This document shows positions 1-9,043 of a stretch of 64,000 bases of DNA, in pieces. The stretch's first letter is position 1. Each line of letters opens with the position of its first letter. Both the position numbers and the translations under genes were made by a program. Source of the DNA: Nitratireductor basaltis (GTDB lineage: Bacteria; Pseudomonadota; Alphaproteobacteria; Rhizobiales; Rhizobiaceae); contig NZ_JMQM01000002.1 of NCBI RefSeq assembly GCF_000733725.1, forward strand, positions 186,001-250,000, read 5' to 3'. The notes below the pieces were generated by a model, which saw only the letters and a list, made by a program, of their open reading frames with translations, had not been told where the DNA came from and searched no databases.

Positions 1-20
1 TTCCGCAACACTCAATTCAA

Positions 21-54
21 GAAAGAGCGGACTGCCGGAAAGGGCAATCCGCTC
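21..54 (-). terminator. Rho-independent terminator of infC
   Basis: Reading the minus strand just past the infC stop, a 12 bp stem with one mismatch (arms GAGCGGA and TCCGCTC at 25-31 and 48-54, plus an inner GCC/GGC part) closes a short loop. It is followed by a TTTCTT tract. Confidence 0.75.
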
Positions 55-84
55 CTTCATGTTCTTGAAGATCGGGTGGCGCGA

Positions 85-621
85 TTAGCGCGGCGCCAGG
101 ACCATCATCATCTGACGGCCTTCGAGCTTTGGCTCGGCCTCGACCTTGGCAATCTCTTCCACCTCTTCGCGTACGCGATTGAGCAGCTTCATGCCCAGTT
201 CCATATGGGCCATCTCGCGGCCACGGAAGCGCAGGGTCACCTTGACCTTGTCGCCAGCCTCGAAGAAACGCCGCGCTGCCTTCAGCTTCACCTCATAGTC
301 ATGGGTGTCGATGTTCGGACGCATCTTGATCTCCTTGATCTCGACGGTCTTCTGCTTCTTGCGCGCTTCGGCTGCCTTTTTCTGGCTCTGGTATTTCAGC
401 TTGCCCAGATCGGTGATCTTGCACACCGGCGGTTCGGCATTCGGCGATACCTCCACGAGGTCGAGCCCGGCATCCTGTGCAATACGCAGGGCTTCGTCGG
501 TTGAGACGACGCCGCGATTGTTGCCTTCGTCGTCGATCAGCTGGACGCGCGGAACGCGGATATCGCGGTTGGCGCGCGGCCCTTCCTTGACCGTGGGAGG
601 CGCTTTGAATGGTCTGCGAAT
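85..621 (-). CDS. infC: Translation initiation factor IF-3
   Basis: IF-3 binds the 30S subunit, keeps it apart from the 50S, and proofreads start codon and initiator tRNA. The 178-residue product has the usual two-domain layout: N-domain about 15-80, a Lys/Arg-rich linker with the AEARKKQK segment, and C-domain about 90-175 ending in MMVLAPR. No ATG lies at the expected start. The frame continues upstream of the first ATG to an ATT codon at 621-619, giving MRRPFKAPP, preceded by a good GAGGAG ribosome site. An AUU start is characteristic of infC, where IF-3 discriminates against its own message. A hairpin terminator follows. The gene is divergent from the hydrolase gene. Confidence 0.95.
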   Translation of the reverse strand: MRRPFKAPPTVKEGPRANRDIRVPRVQLIDDEGNNRGVVSTDEALRIAQDAGLDLVEVSPNAEPPVCKITDLGKLKYQSQKKAAEARKKQKTVEIKEIKMRPNIDTHDYEVKLKAARRFFEAGDKVKVTLRFRGREMAHMELGMKLLNRVREEVEEIAKVEAEPKLEGRQMMMVLAPR

Positions 622-679
622 GGTCGTTGTCTCCTCAAATCATTGACGGATCATGTCTACCCGGCGCAGCAGGTTGTCG

Positions 680-709
680 CCTATGTGCGTTTTGCGGGAT
701 GGGTGTCAA
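680..709 (-). promoter_or_regulatory. Candidate sigma-70 promoter for infC
   Basis: On the minus strand a TTGACA (709-704) is followed after 17-18 nt by ACATAG/CATAGG (686-680), about 55 nt upstream of the AUU start. The -35 is consensus and the -10 is poor, so this is a suggestion only. Confidence 0.4.
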
Positions 710-798
710 TAGCATAAGCATAGGCAAGAATCACGCTGCAAGCGCTATGTAGTGCCTGATTTTGCGCGCAAAAGGGTTCAAATTTCGATTCAACAGTC

Positions 799-1596
799 AT
801 GGAGAGTGCCGTGTCGGGAAGCGAGTTGCGACAGATCGAGGTGGATGGAACGCGCATCGCGGTGCGCCATCGCACCGGCGGCAGCCCCGGTCTTGTCTGG
901 CTTGGCGGCTATCGATCAGACATGTGTGGCACGAAGGCCTTGGCGCTTGATGAATGGGCGGCATCGAAGCAACTCGCAATGACGCGCCACGACTATTCCG
1001 GCCATGGAGAATCCGGCGGTGCTTTCGAGGACGGCACGATCTCACGCTGGCTGGACGAGAGCCTTGTGGTCTTCCGTGAATTCACTTCCGGCCCCCAGAT
1101 CCTTGTGGGGTCGAGCATGGGCGCGTGGGTGGCGCTGCGCATGATCCAGGAGTTGCACAAGGCCGGAGAGGGTGACCGCGTGGGCGCGCTTCTGCTTCTT
1201 GCACCCGCTCCCGATTTCACCTTTGAACTGATGGAGCCCCAGCTGAGTGACGCCCAGCGCGAGATGCTGCAGGAGGAAGGCGTTCTGCGCGAGCCGTCCG
1301 AATATTCCGACGAGCCCAATATCTATACGCGCGCGCTTTTCGAGGATGGCGCGAAGAACCGTGTTCTCGACGGTATCATCGACACGCACTGCCCCGTGCA
1401 TATTCTCCAGGGCATGCAGGACCCGGATGTGCCCTATGCGCATGCGATGAAGCTGGTCGAGCATCTGCCGGCAGATGATGTCACGCTGTCGCTCATTCGC
1501 GACGGCGACCACAGACTTTCCCGCCCTCAGGATATCGAGATGATCCTGCGGGTGACGGAAGGACTGATCGAGCAGGTTCAGAAGCGGGTTGCGTAA
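799..1596 (+). CDS. Alpha/beta hydrolase (ABHD10-like esterase/thioesterase)
   Basis: This is a 265-residue serine hydrolase of the alpha/beta fold. The nucleophile elbow GSSMG is at 104-108 (Ser106), and the likely acid Asp208 (in GMQDPD) and base His238 (in DGDHRL) are in the correct order. An HDYSGHGESGG segment near 64-74 matches the strand and turn before the cap in this family. There is no signal peptide, so it is probably cytoplasmic. It resembles the mitochondrial ABHD10 type (GSSxG elbow), which suggests ester or thioester cleavage, but the substrate cannot be read from sequence. It is transcribed divergently from infC. Confidence 0.85.
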   Translation: MESAVSGSELRQIEVDGTRIAVRHRTGGSPGLVWLGGYRSDMCGTKALALDEWAASKQLAMTRHDYSGHGESGGAFEDGTISRWLDESLVVFREFTSGPQILVGSSMGAWVALRMIQELHKAGEGDRVGALLLLAPAPDFTFELMEPQLSDAQREMLQEEGVLREPSEYSDEPNIYTRALFEDGAKNRVLDGIIDTHCPVHILQGMQDPDVPYAHAMKLVEHLPADDVTLSLIRDGDHRLSRPQDIEMILRVTEGLIEQVQKRVA

Positions 1597-1701
1597 TCAG
1601 CGGCAGGCGATATGCGCCTGTTTATCTTGAAATCGCGCATTTCGCCCCCCATCTCATTCATGCGGCCGCGCCCGACTGAACGTGATTTGAGGAACCGTGA
1701 C

Positions 1702-2121
1702 ATGACCAATTCTGCACTTCTCCGTCCGGCGTGGACGCCGGCGACGATTGCCCTGATGGTGATCGGCTTCATGCTGTTCTGGCCGCTTGGCCTTGCGATG
1801 CTCGCCTATATTCTGTGGGGCGACCGCCTGAACGCATTCAAGAGCGATGTAAACCGCGCTACCGACGGCCTGTTCTCTAACTTCAAGGGCGCATCCCAGA
1901 CCTATGCGTCGACCGGCAATGTCGCGTTCGACGACTGGCGTTCAGCCGAGCTGGAGCGCCTTGAGGAAGAACGCCGCAAGCTGGATGCGATGCGCGACGA
2001 ATTTGACGAATATGTGCGCGAGCTGCGCCGTGCCCGCGATCGTGACGAGTTCGACCGTTTCATGAACGAGCGCAAGGCCGGGCGCGGAAACCCAGTTACC
2101 GAGGCCGGCGACGCGAACTAA
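1702..2121 (+). CDS. DUF2852 membrane protein
   Basis: A 139-residue protein of the alphaproteobacterial DUF2852 family, function unknown. It has one hydrophobic membrane segment at about 12-39, then a soluble charged C-terminal half. Residues 80-125 are rich in Glu/Arg heptads and probably form a coiled coil. In-frame ATGs exist upstream (1612, 1660). The start at 1702 is preferred because GAGGA lies about 9 nt before it and because homologues begin just before the membrane segment. It stands alone between the hydrolase gene and a strong terminator. Confidence 0.8.
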   Translation: MTNSALLRPAWTPATIALMVIGFMLFWPLGLAMLAYILWGDRLNAFKSDVNRATDGLFSNFKGASQTYASTGNVAFDDWRSAELERLEEERRKLDAMRDEFDEYVRELRRARDRDEFDRFMNERKAGRGNPVTEAGDAN

Positions 2122-2151
2122 TTTCGTATCAACCAGCCCAGTCAACTGATG

Positions 2152-2182
2152 AAACGGCGTCTTAGGGCGCCGTTTCTTTTTT
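2152..2182 (+). terminator. Rho-independent terminator after DUF2852 gene
   Basis: AAACGGCG (2152-2159) pairs perfectly with CGCCGTTT (2168-2175) over an 8-nt loop, followed by a run of T with one C. Confidence 0.85.
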
Positions 2183-2230
2183 GCCGCGCGAAGCTGTTCC
2201 TGCGGCGCCTTCCTGCATTATCATCACGAG

Positions 2231-2989
2231 ATGATTCCCCGGATGCTCAAGCGCACATCCAAGCCAGCCAGACCACCTGAAGACCGGCACATGGACGTGC
2301 TTGGGCGACAGGTGCCGTTGCGTGTGGTGGAAAATGCCCGCGCCAAGCGGCTGACCCTGAGAATCGCCGCCGGCGGGCAGTTGCGCGTAACCATTCCGCC
2401 AGGGATTTCGGAACGCCAAATCGATGATTTTCTGCAGCGTCATCGCGGCTGGCTGGAGGAACGGCTGAGGAAGCTGCCGGAACATCCGGTGGTGCGGCCC
2501 GGCGTGAAGATCCCAATCCGCGGCGTGCCGCATCTGATCTGCCACGAGCCGGGGAAACGGGGAACCGTCGCCCTGGGGGAGAAGGATGGCCAAAAGCTTC
2601 TGATCGTGCACGGCGATATTCAGCACCTGCCTCGGCGCATTGCCGACTTTCTCAAGAAGGAAGCGCGCAGGGAGATCGAGCCGCTGGTGCTGAAGCATAC
2701 GGCAAGCGTTGGCAGACCTGCCAAGGCCACGCGCTACAAGGATACATCAAGCCGCTGGGGCTCGTGTACTTCCGATGGCGTGCTTTCCTTTTCCTGGCGC
2801 ATCATGATGGCCCCACGTCCCGTCATAGACTATCTGGTTGCGCATGAAGTGGCGCATCTGCGCGAGATGAACCATGGCCCCAGATTCTGGAAGCTGTGCA
2901 GGGAGCTTTGCCCCGACACAGACCGCTGCAAGGACTGGCTCAAGCGAAACGGTACGGCGCTGCAGGCGATAAGGTTTCGAAGTGAGTAG
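2231..2989 (+). CDS. YgjP-type zinc metallopeptidase (DUF45)
   Basis: A 252-residue protein of the YgjP/M48-like family. It has the zinc-binding HEVAH at 205-209 with a third ligand candidate His215 (in MNHGPRFW), and the family-typical SRWGSC at 174-179. There is no signal or membrane segment, so it is probably a cytoplasmic protease. Physiological substrates of this family are poorly known. The TAG stop at 2987-2989 straddles the first and second units of the 10 x 7 bp repeat, so the last two or three codons come from repeat DNA. The product is of normal family length, so little if anything is lost. Confidence 0.85.
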   Translation: MIPRMLKRTSKPARPPEDRHMDVLGRQVPLRVVENARAKRLTLRIAAGGQLRVTIPPGISERQIDDFLQRHRGWLEERLRKLPEHPVVRPGVKIPIRGVPHLICHEPGKRGTVALGEKDGQKLLIVHGDIQHLPRRIADFLKKEARREIEPLVLKHTASVGRPAKATRYKDTSSRWGSCTSDGVLSFSWRIMMAPRPVIDYLVAHEVAHLREMNHGPRFWKLCRELCPDTDRCKDWLKRNGTALQAIRFRSE

Positions 2990-3050
2990 TGAGTAGTGAG
3001 TAGTGAGTAGTGAGTAGTGAGTAGTGAGTAGTGAGTAGTGAGTAGTGAGT
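2981..3050 (+). repeat. Exact 10 x 7 bp tandem repeat (AGTGAGT)
   Basis: Ten uninterrupted identical copies of AGTGAGT occupy exactly 70 bp between the metallopeptidase gene and trpF, overlapping the 3' end of the former. Because the unit is 7 bp, TAG and TGA appear in all three forward frames, while the reverse strand has none in any frame. It resembles the heptanucleotide short tandem repeats described in cyanobacteria, although I know of no function here. Confidence 0.98.
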
Positions 3051-3156
3051 AAGCTGCACTGCGGCGCGGGTGGCAGCGCAAGCGGGGTGCCCAACTTCGC
3101 ACTATTTTTCTGATTACTATTCACACCATAAGCGTTTCGTGCGAACTCCGGTGCCC

Positions 3157-3801
3157 ATGACACTCGACATCAAGATATGCGGATTGAAGAGCCGCGAGGC
3201 CATCGCCACGGCACTGGAGGAAGGTGCCAGCCATATCGGCTTCATCTTCTTCGAAAAAAGCCCGCGCCATCTGGAGCCTGCAGAGGCCGGGCTGCTGCGC
3301 GATGCGGCTTCGGGAAAGGCCAAGGTGGTAGCTGTGACGGTTGATGCCGATAATGCGGCATTGGACGAGATCGTCTCGGTTGTCAGGCCCGACATGCTGC
3401 AGCTTCATGGCAGGGAAACGCCCGAGCGCGTTGAAGAGGTGCGACAGCGCTACAATCTGCCGGTGATGAAAGCCTTCGCCGTTCGAGAGGCCGGCGACCT
3501 CGACAAGATCGAGCCCTACAAGGGCGTTGCCGATCGCTTCCTCTTCGACGCCAAGGCACCCAAGGGGTCTGAACTTCCTGGCGGTAATGGCGTTTCCTTC
3601 GATTGGACGCTTCTGGCTCGCCTTGACGAAAGCGTGGACTACATGCTTTCCGGTGGCCTCAATGCGGGCAACATCGCCGATGCACTTGCCGTGGCAAACC
3701 CGGCTGGTCTCGATATATCGTCTGGCGTGGAAGACGCGCCCGGCGTAAAGAGCCAGCAGAAGATACGCGAATTCTTCCGCGCCGTTCGCGCCGCGGTCTA
3801 A
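3157..3801 (+). CDS. trpF: Phosphoribosylanthranilate isomerase
   Basis: Catalyses the Amadori rearrangement of N-(5-phosphoribosyl)anthranilate to CdRP in tryptophan synthesis. The 214-residue protein is a TIM barrel of normal length with the catalytic cysteine motif ICGL at 7-10, the general-acid aspartate in LFDAKAP near 130, and phosphate-binding glycine loops (SGGLNAGN, DISSGVE) at the C-terminus. Homologues begin at this ATG, though a GTG 6 nt upstream is possible and no strong ribosome site is visible. It is the first gene of trpF-trpB-cutA-trpA-accD-folC, 18 nt before trpB. Confidence 0.95.
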   Translation: MTLDIKICGLKSREAIATALEEGASHIGFIFFEKSPRHLEPAEAGLLRDAASGKAKVVAVTVDADNAALDEIVSVVRPDMLQLHGRETPERVEEVRQRYNLPVMKAFAVREAGDLDKIEPYKGVADRFLFDAKAPKGSELPGGNGVSFDWTLLARLDESVDYMLSGGLNAGNIADALAVANPAGLDISSGVEDAPGVKSQQKIREFFRAVRAAV

Positions 3802-3819
3802 ACATCCAGGGAGGCGGGC

Positions 3820-5043
3820 ATGAACCAGCCGGCTCAGCCAAATTCATTTCGTACCGGTCCCGACGAGCAGGGCATGTTCGGCATTTTCGGCGGACGCTTT
3901 GTCGCCGAAACACTGATGCCGCTCATTCTCGACCTGCAGGAACACTGGGATGCGGCCAAGAAGGATCCGGAGTTCAAGACCGAGCTCGAGCATCTGAACA
4001 AGCATTATACCGGCCGCCCCTCGCCCGTATATTTCGCCGAGCGCCTGACGGAGCATCTTGGCGGCGCTAAGATCTATTTCAAGCGCGACGAGCTGAACCA
4101 TACGGGCAGCCACAAGATCAACAATTGCCTTGGCCAGATCCTTCTCGCCAAGCGCATGGGCAAGACCCGCATTATCGCGGAAACGGGTGCCGGCCAACAT
4201 GGTGTGGCATCGGCAACGGTTGCCGCACGTTTCGGCCTGCCATGCGTTGTCTATATGGGCGCCACTGATGTCGAGCGCCAGGCACCGAACGTCTTCCGCA
4301 TGCGCCTGCTGGGCGCGGAGGTGAAGCCCGTCTCCTCCGGTCACGGCACGCTGAAAGACGCCATGAACGAGGCGCTGCGCGACTGGGTCACCAATGTCGA
4401 AGACACCTATTACCTGATCGGAACGGCTGCAGGCCCCCATCCCTATCCGGAACTGGTACGCGAATTCCAGGCCGTGATCGGCAAGGAGACGAAGGAGCAA
4501 ATTCAGGAGATCGAAGGCCGCCTGCCGGATATGCTGGTGGCGGCAGTCGGTGGTGGCTCCAACGCCATCGGGCTCTTCCACCCCTTCCTTGACGACAAGG
4601 ATGTGCAGATCGTCGGCGTGGAGGCTGGCGGCAAAGGGCTTGAGGGCGAGGAGCATTGCGCCTCGCTGACGGCTGGCAGGCCCGGCGTTCTTCACGGCAA
4701 CCGCACCTATCTGCTTCAGAATGAGGACGGTCAGATCAAGGATGGCCATTCCATCTCTGCCGGTCTCGACTATCCGGGTATCGGGCCTGAGCACTCCTGG
4801 CTGCGCGAGACGGGCCGCGTCGAATATGTGCCGATCCGCGATGACGAGGCTTTGGAAGCCTTCCAGCTTCTCACCCGCCTTGAGGGCATCATTCCCGCGC
4901 TCGAACCCAGCCACGCCCTGGCCGAGGTCATCAAGCGGGCGCCGAAGATGGGCAAGGACCAGATCATCGTCATGAATCTGTGCGGCCGCGGCGACAAGGA
5001 CATCTTCTCCGTCTCCAAACATCTTGGCATGGATGTGAGCTGA
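3820..5043 (+). CDS. trpB: Tryptophan synthase beta chain
   Basis: Condenses indole with serine using PLP, in an alpha2-beta2 complex with TrpA. The 407-residue protein has the PLP lysine in HTGSHKIN (Lys99), the catalytic glutamate in ETGAGQ (Glu121), and the phosphate-binding GGGSN at 244-248. The GGGAGG-like site GGGAGGCGGGC lies directly before the ATG. The stop TGA shares one base with the cutA start (TGATG), implying translational coupling. Its alpha-chain partner trpA is displaced one gene downstream by cutA. Confidence 0.98.
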   Translation: MNQPAQPNSFRTGPDEQGMFGIFGGRFVAETLMPLILDLQEHWDAAKKDPEFKTELEHLNKHYTGRPSPVYFAERLTEHLGGAKIYFKRDELNHTGSHKINNCLGQILLAKRMGKTRIIAETGAGQHGVASATVAARFGLPCVVYMGATDVERQAPNVFRMRLLGAEVKPVSSGHGTLKDAMNEALRDWVTNVEDTYYLIGTAAGPHPYPELVREFQAVIGKETKEQIQEIEGRLPDMLVAAVGGGSNAIGLFHPFLDDKDVQIVGVEAGGKGLEGEEHCASLTAGRPGVLHGNRTYLLQNEDGQIKDGHSISAGLDYPGIGPEHSWLRETGRVEYVPIRDDEALEAFQLLTRLEGIIPALEPSHALAEVIKRAPKMGKDQIIVMNLCGRGDKDIFSVSKHLGMDVS

Positions 5044-5369
5044 TGACCGGCTTCATCGACATATGGGTGACCTGTCCGGACCGGGACGTGGCCGGCAAGA
5101 TTGCCAAGGCCACGCTGTCGGAACGCATTGTGGCCTGTGCCAACATCTTCGGCACGGTCTCCAGCATCTATCACTGGAAGGGTGCGATCGAGAGCGAGGA
5201 AGAAGTGCCGCTTCTTCTGAAGACGCGGGCAGAGCACTTCGAGGCGGTGCGCAAGCTTGTGCGCGAGCACCATACCTATGATGTGCCAGCCATCGTTGCC
5301 ACGCCCATCACCGAAATCGACACCGACTATGCGGACTGGCTCCGCGACGAGACGAAAGACCCGGCATGA
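5043..5369 (+). CDS. cutA: CutA1 divalent-cation tolerance protein
   Basis: A 108-residue CutA1 protein, a small ferredoxin-like fold that forms very stable trimers. Family motifs visible are [10 protein letters not shown] (about 28-37), SIYHWKG (41-47) and EEVPLLLKT (54-62). It was linked genetically to copper tolerance in E. coli, but its molecular role is unsettled. It is tightly embedded between trpB (1 nt overlap) and trpA (4 nt overlap, ATGA), so it is co-translated with both tryptophan synthase subunits. This is an unusual place for it. The longer upstream frame inside trpB is ignored because the conserved sequence begins at MTGFIDIW. Confidence 0.92.
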   Translation: MTGFIDIWVTCPDRDVAGKIAKATLSERIVACANIFGTVSSIYHWKGAIESEEEVPLLLKTRAEHFEAVRKLVREHHTYDVPAIVATPITEIDTDYADWLRDETKDPA

Positions 5370-6208
5370 GCGAGACCCGTATCGACCGCCGCATGGCGAA
5401 GCTTAAGGCGGAAAACCGCCCTGCCCTTGTCACCTATTTCATGGGCGGCGATCCAGACTACGAGACATCCCTGTCGGTCATGAAGGCGCTGCCGAAGGCG
5501 GGCAGCGACATCATCGAGCTTGGCATGCCCTTTTCCGACCCGATGGCCGATGGCCCGGCGATCCAGGCGGCAGGCCTGCGCGCGCTGAAGAACGGTCAGA
5601 CGCTGAAGCGCACGCTGGAAATGGCCCGCAGCTTCCGTGAGGAAGATGATGAAACGCCGATCGTCATGATGGGCTACTACAACCCCATCTATATCTATGG
5701 CGTGGACAAGTTCCTCACCGATGCGAAGGCGGCAGGCATCGACGGTCTGATCATCGTGGACCTACCGCCGGAAATGGACGAGGAGTTGTGCATCCCGGCA
5801 CTCAAGGCTGGCCTCAACTTCATTCGTCTGGCGACACCGACCACTGACGACAAGCGTTTGCCGAAGGTGCTCGAGAACACCTCGGGCTTCGTTTACTATG
5901 TCTCGATGACCGGCATCACCGGCTCGGCACTCACGAATGTGCAGAAGGTTGGCGGAGCAGTGAGCCGCATCAAGGCCCATACGCCTCTTCCCGTCTGCGT
6001 CGGTTTCGGCGTAAAGACAGCCGCTCAGGCGCGCGCCATTGGTGCGGAAGCGGATGGCGTCGTGGTGGGCACTGCCATCGTCAATGCAGTTGCAAATGTC
6101 ATCGGACCGGATGGAAAGACCACCGCCGACCCGGCAGAAGCGGTTGCAACCCTGGTGCGAGGTCTGGCAGATGGTGTTCGAGAAGCGCGGCTGACCGCAG
6201 CCGAGTAA
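5366..6208 (+). CDS. trpA: Tryptophan synthase alpha chain
   Basis: Cleaves indole-3-glycerol phosphate to indole, which is channelled to TrpB. The 280-residue TIM barrel has the catalytic pair in ELGMPFSDP (Glu51) and MADGP (Asp62), and the phosphate-binding GFGVK loop near 213. Length is slightly above the usual 268, from a longer C-terminal tail. Its start overlaps the cutA stop as ATGA. A 64 nt spacer with no clear terminator separates it from accD, so transcription probably continues. Confidence 0.97.
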   Translation: MSETRIDRRMAKLKAENRPALVTYFMGGDPDYETSLSVMKALPKAGSDIIELGMPFSDPMADGPAIQAAGLRALKNGQTLKRTLEMARSFREEDDETPIVMMGYYNPIYIYGVDKFLTDAKAAGIDGLIIVDLPPEMDEELCIPALKAGLNFIRLATPTTDDKRLPKVLENTSGFVYYVSMTGITGSALTNVQKVGGAVSRIKAHTPLPVCVGFGVKTAAQARAIGAEADGVVVGTAIVNAVANVIGPDGKTTADPAEAVATLVRGLADGVREARLTAAE

Positions 6209-6272
6209 AAATTAGAACGGTTTTCTGGGGAGCTTTGAGCTTCCCGCGGGATTGTGAAGGAAGGCGACGGCC

Positions 6273-7229
6273 ATGAACTGGATCACGAGCTATGTGCGGC
6301 CGAAAATCAACTCCATGCTGGGCCGGCGCGACATGCCGGAAAATCTCTGGATCAAGTGTCCGGAGACCGGCGAGATGGTCTTTCACAAGGACCTTGAGGA
6401 AAATCAGTGGGTCATCCCCGCATCCGGCCACCATATGCGCATCTCGGCCAAGGAGCGGCTTCGCTTCTTCTTTGACGAAGGCAAGTATGAGACGCTGGAC
6501 AACCCGAAGGTCACCGTCGATCCGCTGAAATTCCGTGACGAGCGCCGCTACACGGACCGCCTGCGCGATGCAAAGGCAAAGACCAACATGGAGGATGCGA
6601 TCCTCAATGCGGTCGGCGCCATTCATGGCCAGAAGATCGTCGCCACCGTGCAGGACTTCTCCTTCATGGGCGGCTCGCTCGGCATGGCTGCTGGCGAAGC
6701 CATCGTGAAGGCGTTTGAAACCGCTGCCGATCGCAAACTCCCCCTCGTCCTGTTCGCCGCATCGGGTGGCGCGCGCATGCAGGAAGGCATCCTTTCGCTG
6801 ATGCAGCTTCCACGCACCACCGTTGCGCTGGACCGCCTGAAGGAAGCGGGGCTGCCCTATATTGTGGTGCTGACCAATCCGACGACCGGTGGCGTGACGG
6901 CATCCTACGCAATGCTGGGCGACATCCATATCGCGGAACCGGGTGCGCTTATCGGCTTTGCCGGCCCCCGCGTCATCGAGCAGACGATCCGCGAAAAGCT
7001 TCCGGAAGGCTTCCAGCGCGCCGAATATCTCAAGGAACACGGCATGGTCGACATGGTCGTCTCCCGCCTCGAGATGAAGGCTACCGTGGCGCGCCTCATC
7101 AAGATCCTTCTGAAGGTCGAGGAAAAGGTGGAGCTTCTGCCGCCCGCCTCGGAAAGCTCTGAAGCAGTGAAGGTGGAAGCCGACGCGGTGCCAGCCGAGA
7201 AGACCAAGAACGAAAATCCCAGCGCTTGA
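6273..7229 (+). CDS. accD: Acetyl-CoA carboxylase carboxyltransferase subunit beta
   Basis: With AccA it transfers the carboxyl group from biotin to acetyl-CoA, giving malonyl-CoA for fatty acid synthesis. The 318-residue protein has the crotonase-like core ([33 protein letters not shown]). In E. coli the N-terminus holds a four-cysteine zinc ribbon. Here only Cys29 remains, and the other three positions read Thr32, Ile48 and Ser51, so the ribbon cannot bind zinc conventionally. I recall the same degeneration in other rhizobial AccD proteins. The last 35 residues are a charged, low-complexity tail. It is co-transcribed with trpA and folC, as in many proteobacteria. Confidence 0.96.
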   Translation: MNWITSYVRPKINSMLGRRDMPENLWIKCPETGEMVFHKDLEENQWVIPASGHHMRISAKERLRFFFDEGKYETLDNPKVTVDPLKFRDERRYTDRLRDAKAKTNMEDAILNAVGAIHGQKIVATVQDFSFMGGSLGMAAGEAIVKAFETAADRKLPLVLFAASGGARMQEGILSLMQLPRTTVALDRLKEAGLPYIVVLTNPTTGGVTASYAMLGDIHIAEPGALIGFAGPRVIEQTIREKLPEGFQRAEYLKEHGMVDMVVSRLEMKATVARLIKILLKVEEKVELLPPASESSEAVKVEADAVPAEKTKNENPSA

Positions 7230-7266
7230 CCCGCGATATTGAACCTGGGGCATCGGAGGCTTGCCC

Positions 7267-8589
7267 ATGAGCCGTGCGGCAGCGGCAATTGAAGAGTTGA
7301 TGAAGCTTCATCCGAAGGGTTTCGACCTTTCACTGGAGCGCATCAGCCGCCTTCTGGAGCGATTGGGCAATCCGCAGGACCGTATGCCGCCGGTAATCCA
7401 TATTGCCGGCACCAATGGTAAGGGCTCTGCCTCCGCCTTCGCGCGGGCGCTTCTTGAAGCTGGCGGCAAAACCGTACATGTCCACACATCTCCCCACCTC
7501 GTGAACTGGCACGAACGCTACAGGCTGGGCGATGAAGGTGGCGGCAAGCTCGTTCACGACGACATACTTGCAGATGCCGTGGAGCGTGTGGCGCAGGCCA
7601 ATGCCGGTGAAAGCATCACCGTTTTCGAGATCCTGACGGCAGCCATGTTCGTGCTCTTTTCCGAGCATCCAGCCGATGCTGCCATCGTCGAGGTCGGGCT
7701 TGGCGGTCGCTTCGATGCCACCAATGTCATCGCAGAACCGGCGGTCAGCCTCATAATGCCGGTATCACTCGATCATGAAGCCTATTTGGGCGACCGCGTG
7801 GAGTTGATCGCGGCAGAGAAGGCCGGTATTATCAAGACGGGTCATCCCGTGATCATCGGCCAACAGGAGTGGGATGCGGCTCGCGACGTGCTCGTTGCGA
7901 CCGCCGAACGACTTCGCTCACCGATGCGCGTCTATGCGCAGGATTTCCTTGCGATCGAGGAAAACGGGCGGATGGTCTATCAGGACGAGGAAGGGCTGTT
8001 CGACCTGCCCTTGCCGCGCCTGCCGGGACGGCATCAGCTCGCCAATGCCGCCGCTGCCATTGCGGCAGTGAAGGCCGCTGGTTTCAACGTTACTGCGGAG
8101 CAGGCGGAAAAGGCCATGGACAGTGTCAGCTGGCCTGGGCGTCTGCAGCGTCTGAACAGCGGCAAGCTTGTCGATATTGCACCGGCAGATGCAGAGATCT
8201 GGATTGATGGCGGGCACAATCCGGGTGCCGGATCGGTTATTGCCGAAGCGCTGGCTGGCGAAGAGGAACGACGCTCCATGCCGCTCTTCCTTATCGCCGG
8301 AATGCTGAACACCAAGGATCAGAGCGGCTATTTCCAGTCATTCGCCAGTATCGCACGCCATGTATACACGGTACCTGTGAACAACAGCGATGCAGGCGTT
8401 CCTGCAAGCGAGTTGGCGGTGCGTGCATCGGAAGCCGGACTTTCTGCCGAACCCGTCGCATCAGTGGAAAATGCGCTCAAATTGCTGCGTGATGCCGGAG
8501 AAACGGAGGGGCCTCCTCGCGTCCTCATCTGCGGATCGCTCTATCTGATGGGCGAGGTTCTGGCGGCGAACGGAACACCGCCCGAATGA
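7267..8589 (+). CDS. folC: Bifunctional dihydrofolate/folylpolyglutamate synthase
   Basis: Adds glutamate to dihydropteroate or tetrahydrofolate with ATP. The 440-residue Mur-ligase-fold protein has the P-loop GTNGKGS at 48-54, the VEVGLGGRFDATN segment near 140, and the C-terminal domain motif IDGGHNPG near 315. A TTG 6 nt upstream is possible, but the GGAGG at 7255-7259 lies 7 nt from this ATG and only 1 nt from the TTG. It is the last gene of the trp-acc operon, ended by a strong hairpin shared with the convergent trxA. Confidence 0.96.
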   Translation: MSRAAAAIEELMKLHPKGFDLSLERISRLLERLGNPQDRMPPVIHIAGTNGKGSASAFARALLEAGGKTVHVHTSPHLVNWHERYRLGDEGGGKLVHDDILADAVERVAQANAGESITVFEILTAAMFVLFSEHPADAAIVEVGLGGRFDATNVIAEPAVSLIMPVSLDHEAYLGDRVELIAAEKAGIIKTGHPVIIGQQEWDAARDVLVATAERLRSPMRVYAQDFLAIEENGRMVYQDEEGLFDLPLPRLPGRHQLANAAAAIAAVKAAGFNVTAEQAEKAMDSVSWPGRLQRLNSGKLVDIAPADAEIWIDGGHNPGAGSVIAEALAGEEERRSMPLFLIAGMLNTKDQSGYFQSFASIARHVYTVPVNNSDAGVPASELAVRASEAGLSAEPVASVENALKLLRDAGETEGPPRVLICGSLYLMGEVLAANGTPPE

Positions 8590-8618
8590 AAAAAGCCCGG
8601 CGCCAAGGCCGGGCTTTT
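8589..8618 (+). terminator. Bidirectional terminator between folC and trxA
   Basis: An 11 bp perfect stem, AAAAGCCCGGC (8591-8601) with GCCGGGCTTTT (8608-8618), has T tails on both strands. It lies just past the folC stop and before the trxA stop on the other strand. Confidence 0.9.
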
Positions 8619-8639
8619 CCGAAAATGTCGAGGGGCTTT

Positions 8640-8960
8640 CTACACCGCGCCGCTGACCCATGCGGAAAGGGCGGTCTTGGGAGCAGCCCCCACCTTCATG
8701 TCGGCCACTTCGCCATTCTTGAACATCAAAAGCGTGGGAATGGAGCGCACGCCGTACTGGGCGGCAAGCTCGGGGTTCTCGTCGATGTTCAGCTTGGCGA
8801 TCTTCACCTTGCCGTCGAGTTCGTTGGAGATCTCTTCCAGCGCGGGGGAGATCATCTTGCAAGGACCGCACCACTCGGCCCAGAAATCCACCACTACTGG
8901 CTCATTTGCCTGCAGCACGTCGGACTGGAAGTTGTTCTTGTCAACGGTGACGGTGGCCAT
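8640..8960 (-). CDS. trxA: Thioredoxin 1
   Basis: Cytoplasmic dithiol-disulfide oxidoreductase, electron donor for ribonucleotide reductase and others. The 106-residue protein has the canonical active site WCGPC at 30-34, the cis-proline loop SIPTLL and no signal peptide. An AAGGAGAGG ribosome site precedes the ATG. It lies 83 nt downstream of addA on the same strand. A short GGGGC-TGAT-GCCCC hairpin without a T tail lies between the two, so separate or joint transcription cannot be decided. Confidence 0.97.
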   Translation of the reverse strand: MATVTVDKNNFQSDVLQANEPVVVDFWAEWCGPCKMISPALEEISNELDGKVKIAKLNIDENPELAAQYGVRSIPTLLMFKNGEVADMKVGAAPKTALSAWVSGAV

Positions 8961-9043
8961 GAGCCTCTCCTTGTCGTCATCAATTAAGCTGGAAGCGGAT
9001 GTGGGGCATCAGCCCCGACTGTTCAAGTCCAGTTTTTTCACGC

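Noticed and set aside
2747-3163. Reverse-strand open frames rich in repeated HYSLLTT
   Set aside because: They only read through the 7 bp tandem repeat, which has no stops on that strand, and lie antisense to the metallopeptidase gene.
3844-5022. 392-codon open frame opposite trpB
   Set aside because: Complement of a conserved gene in high-GC DNA; no family match and no ribosome site.
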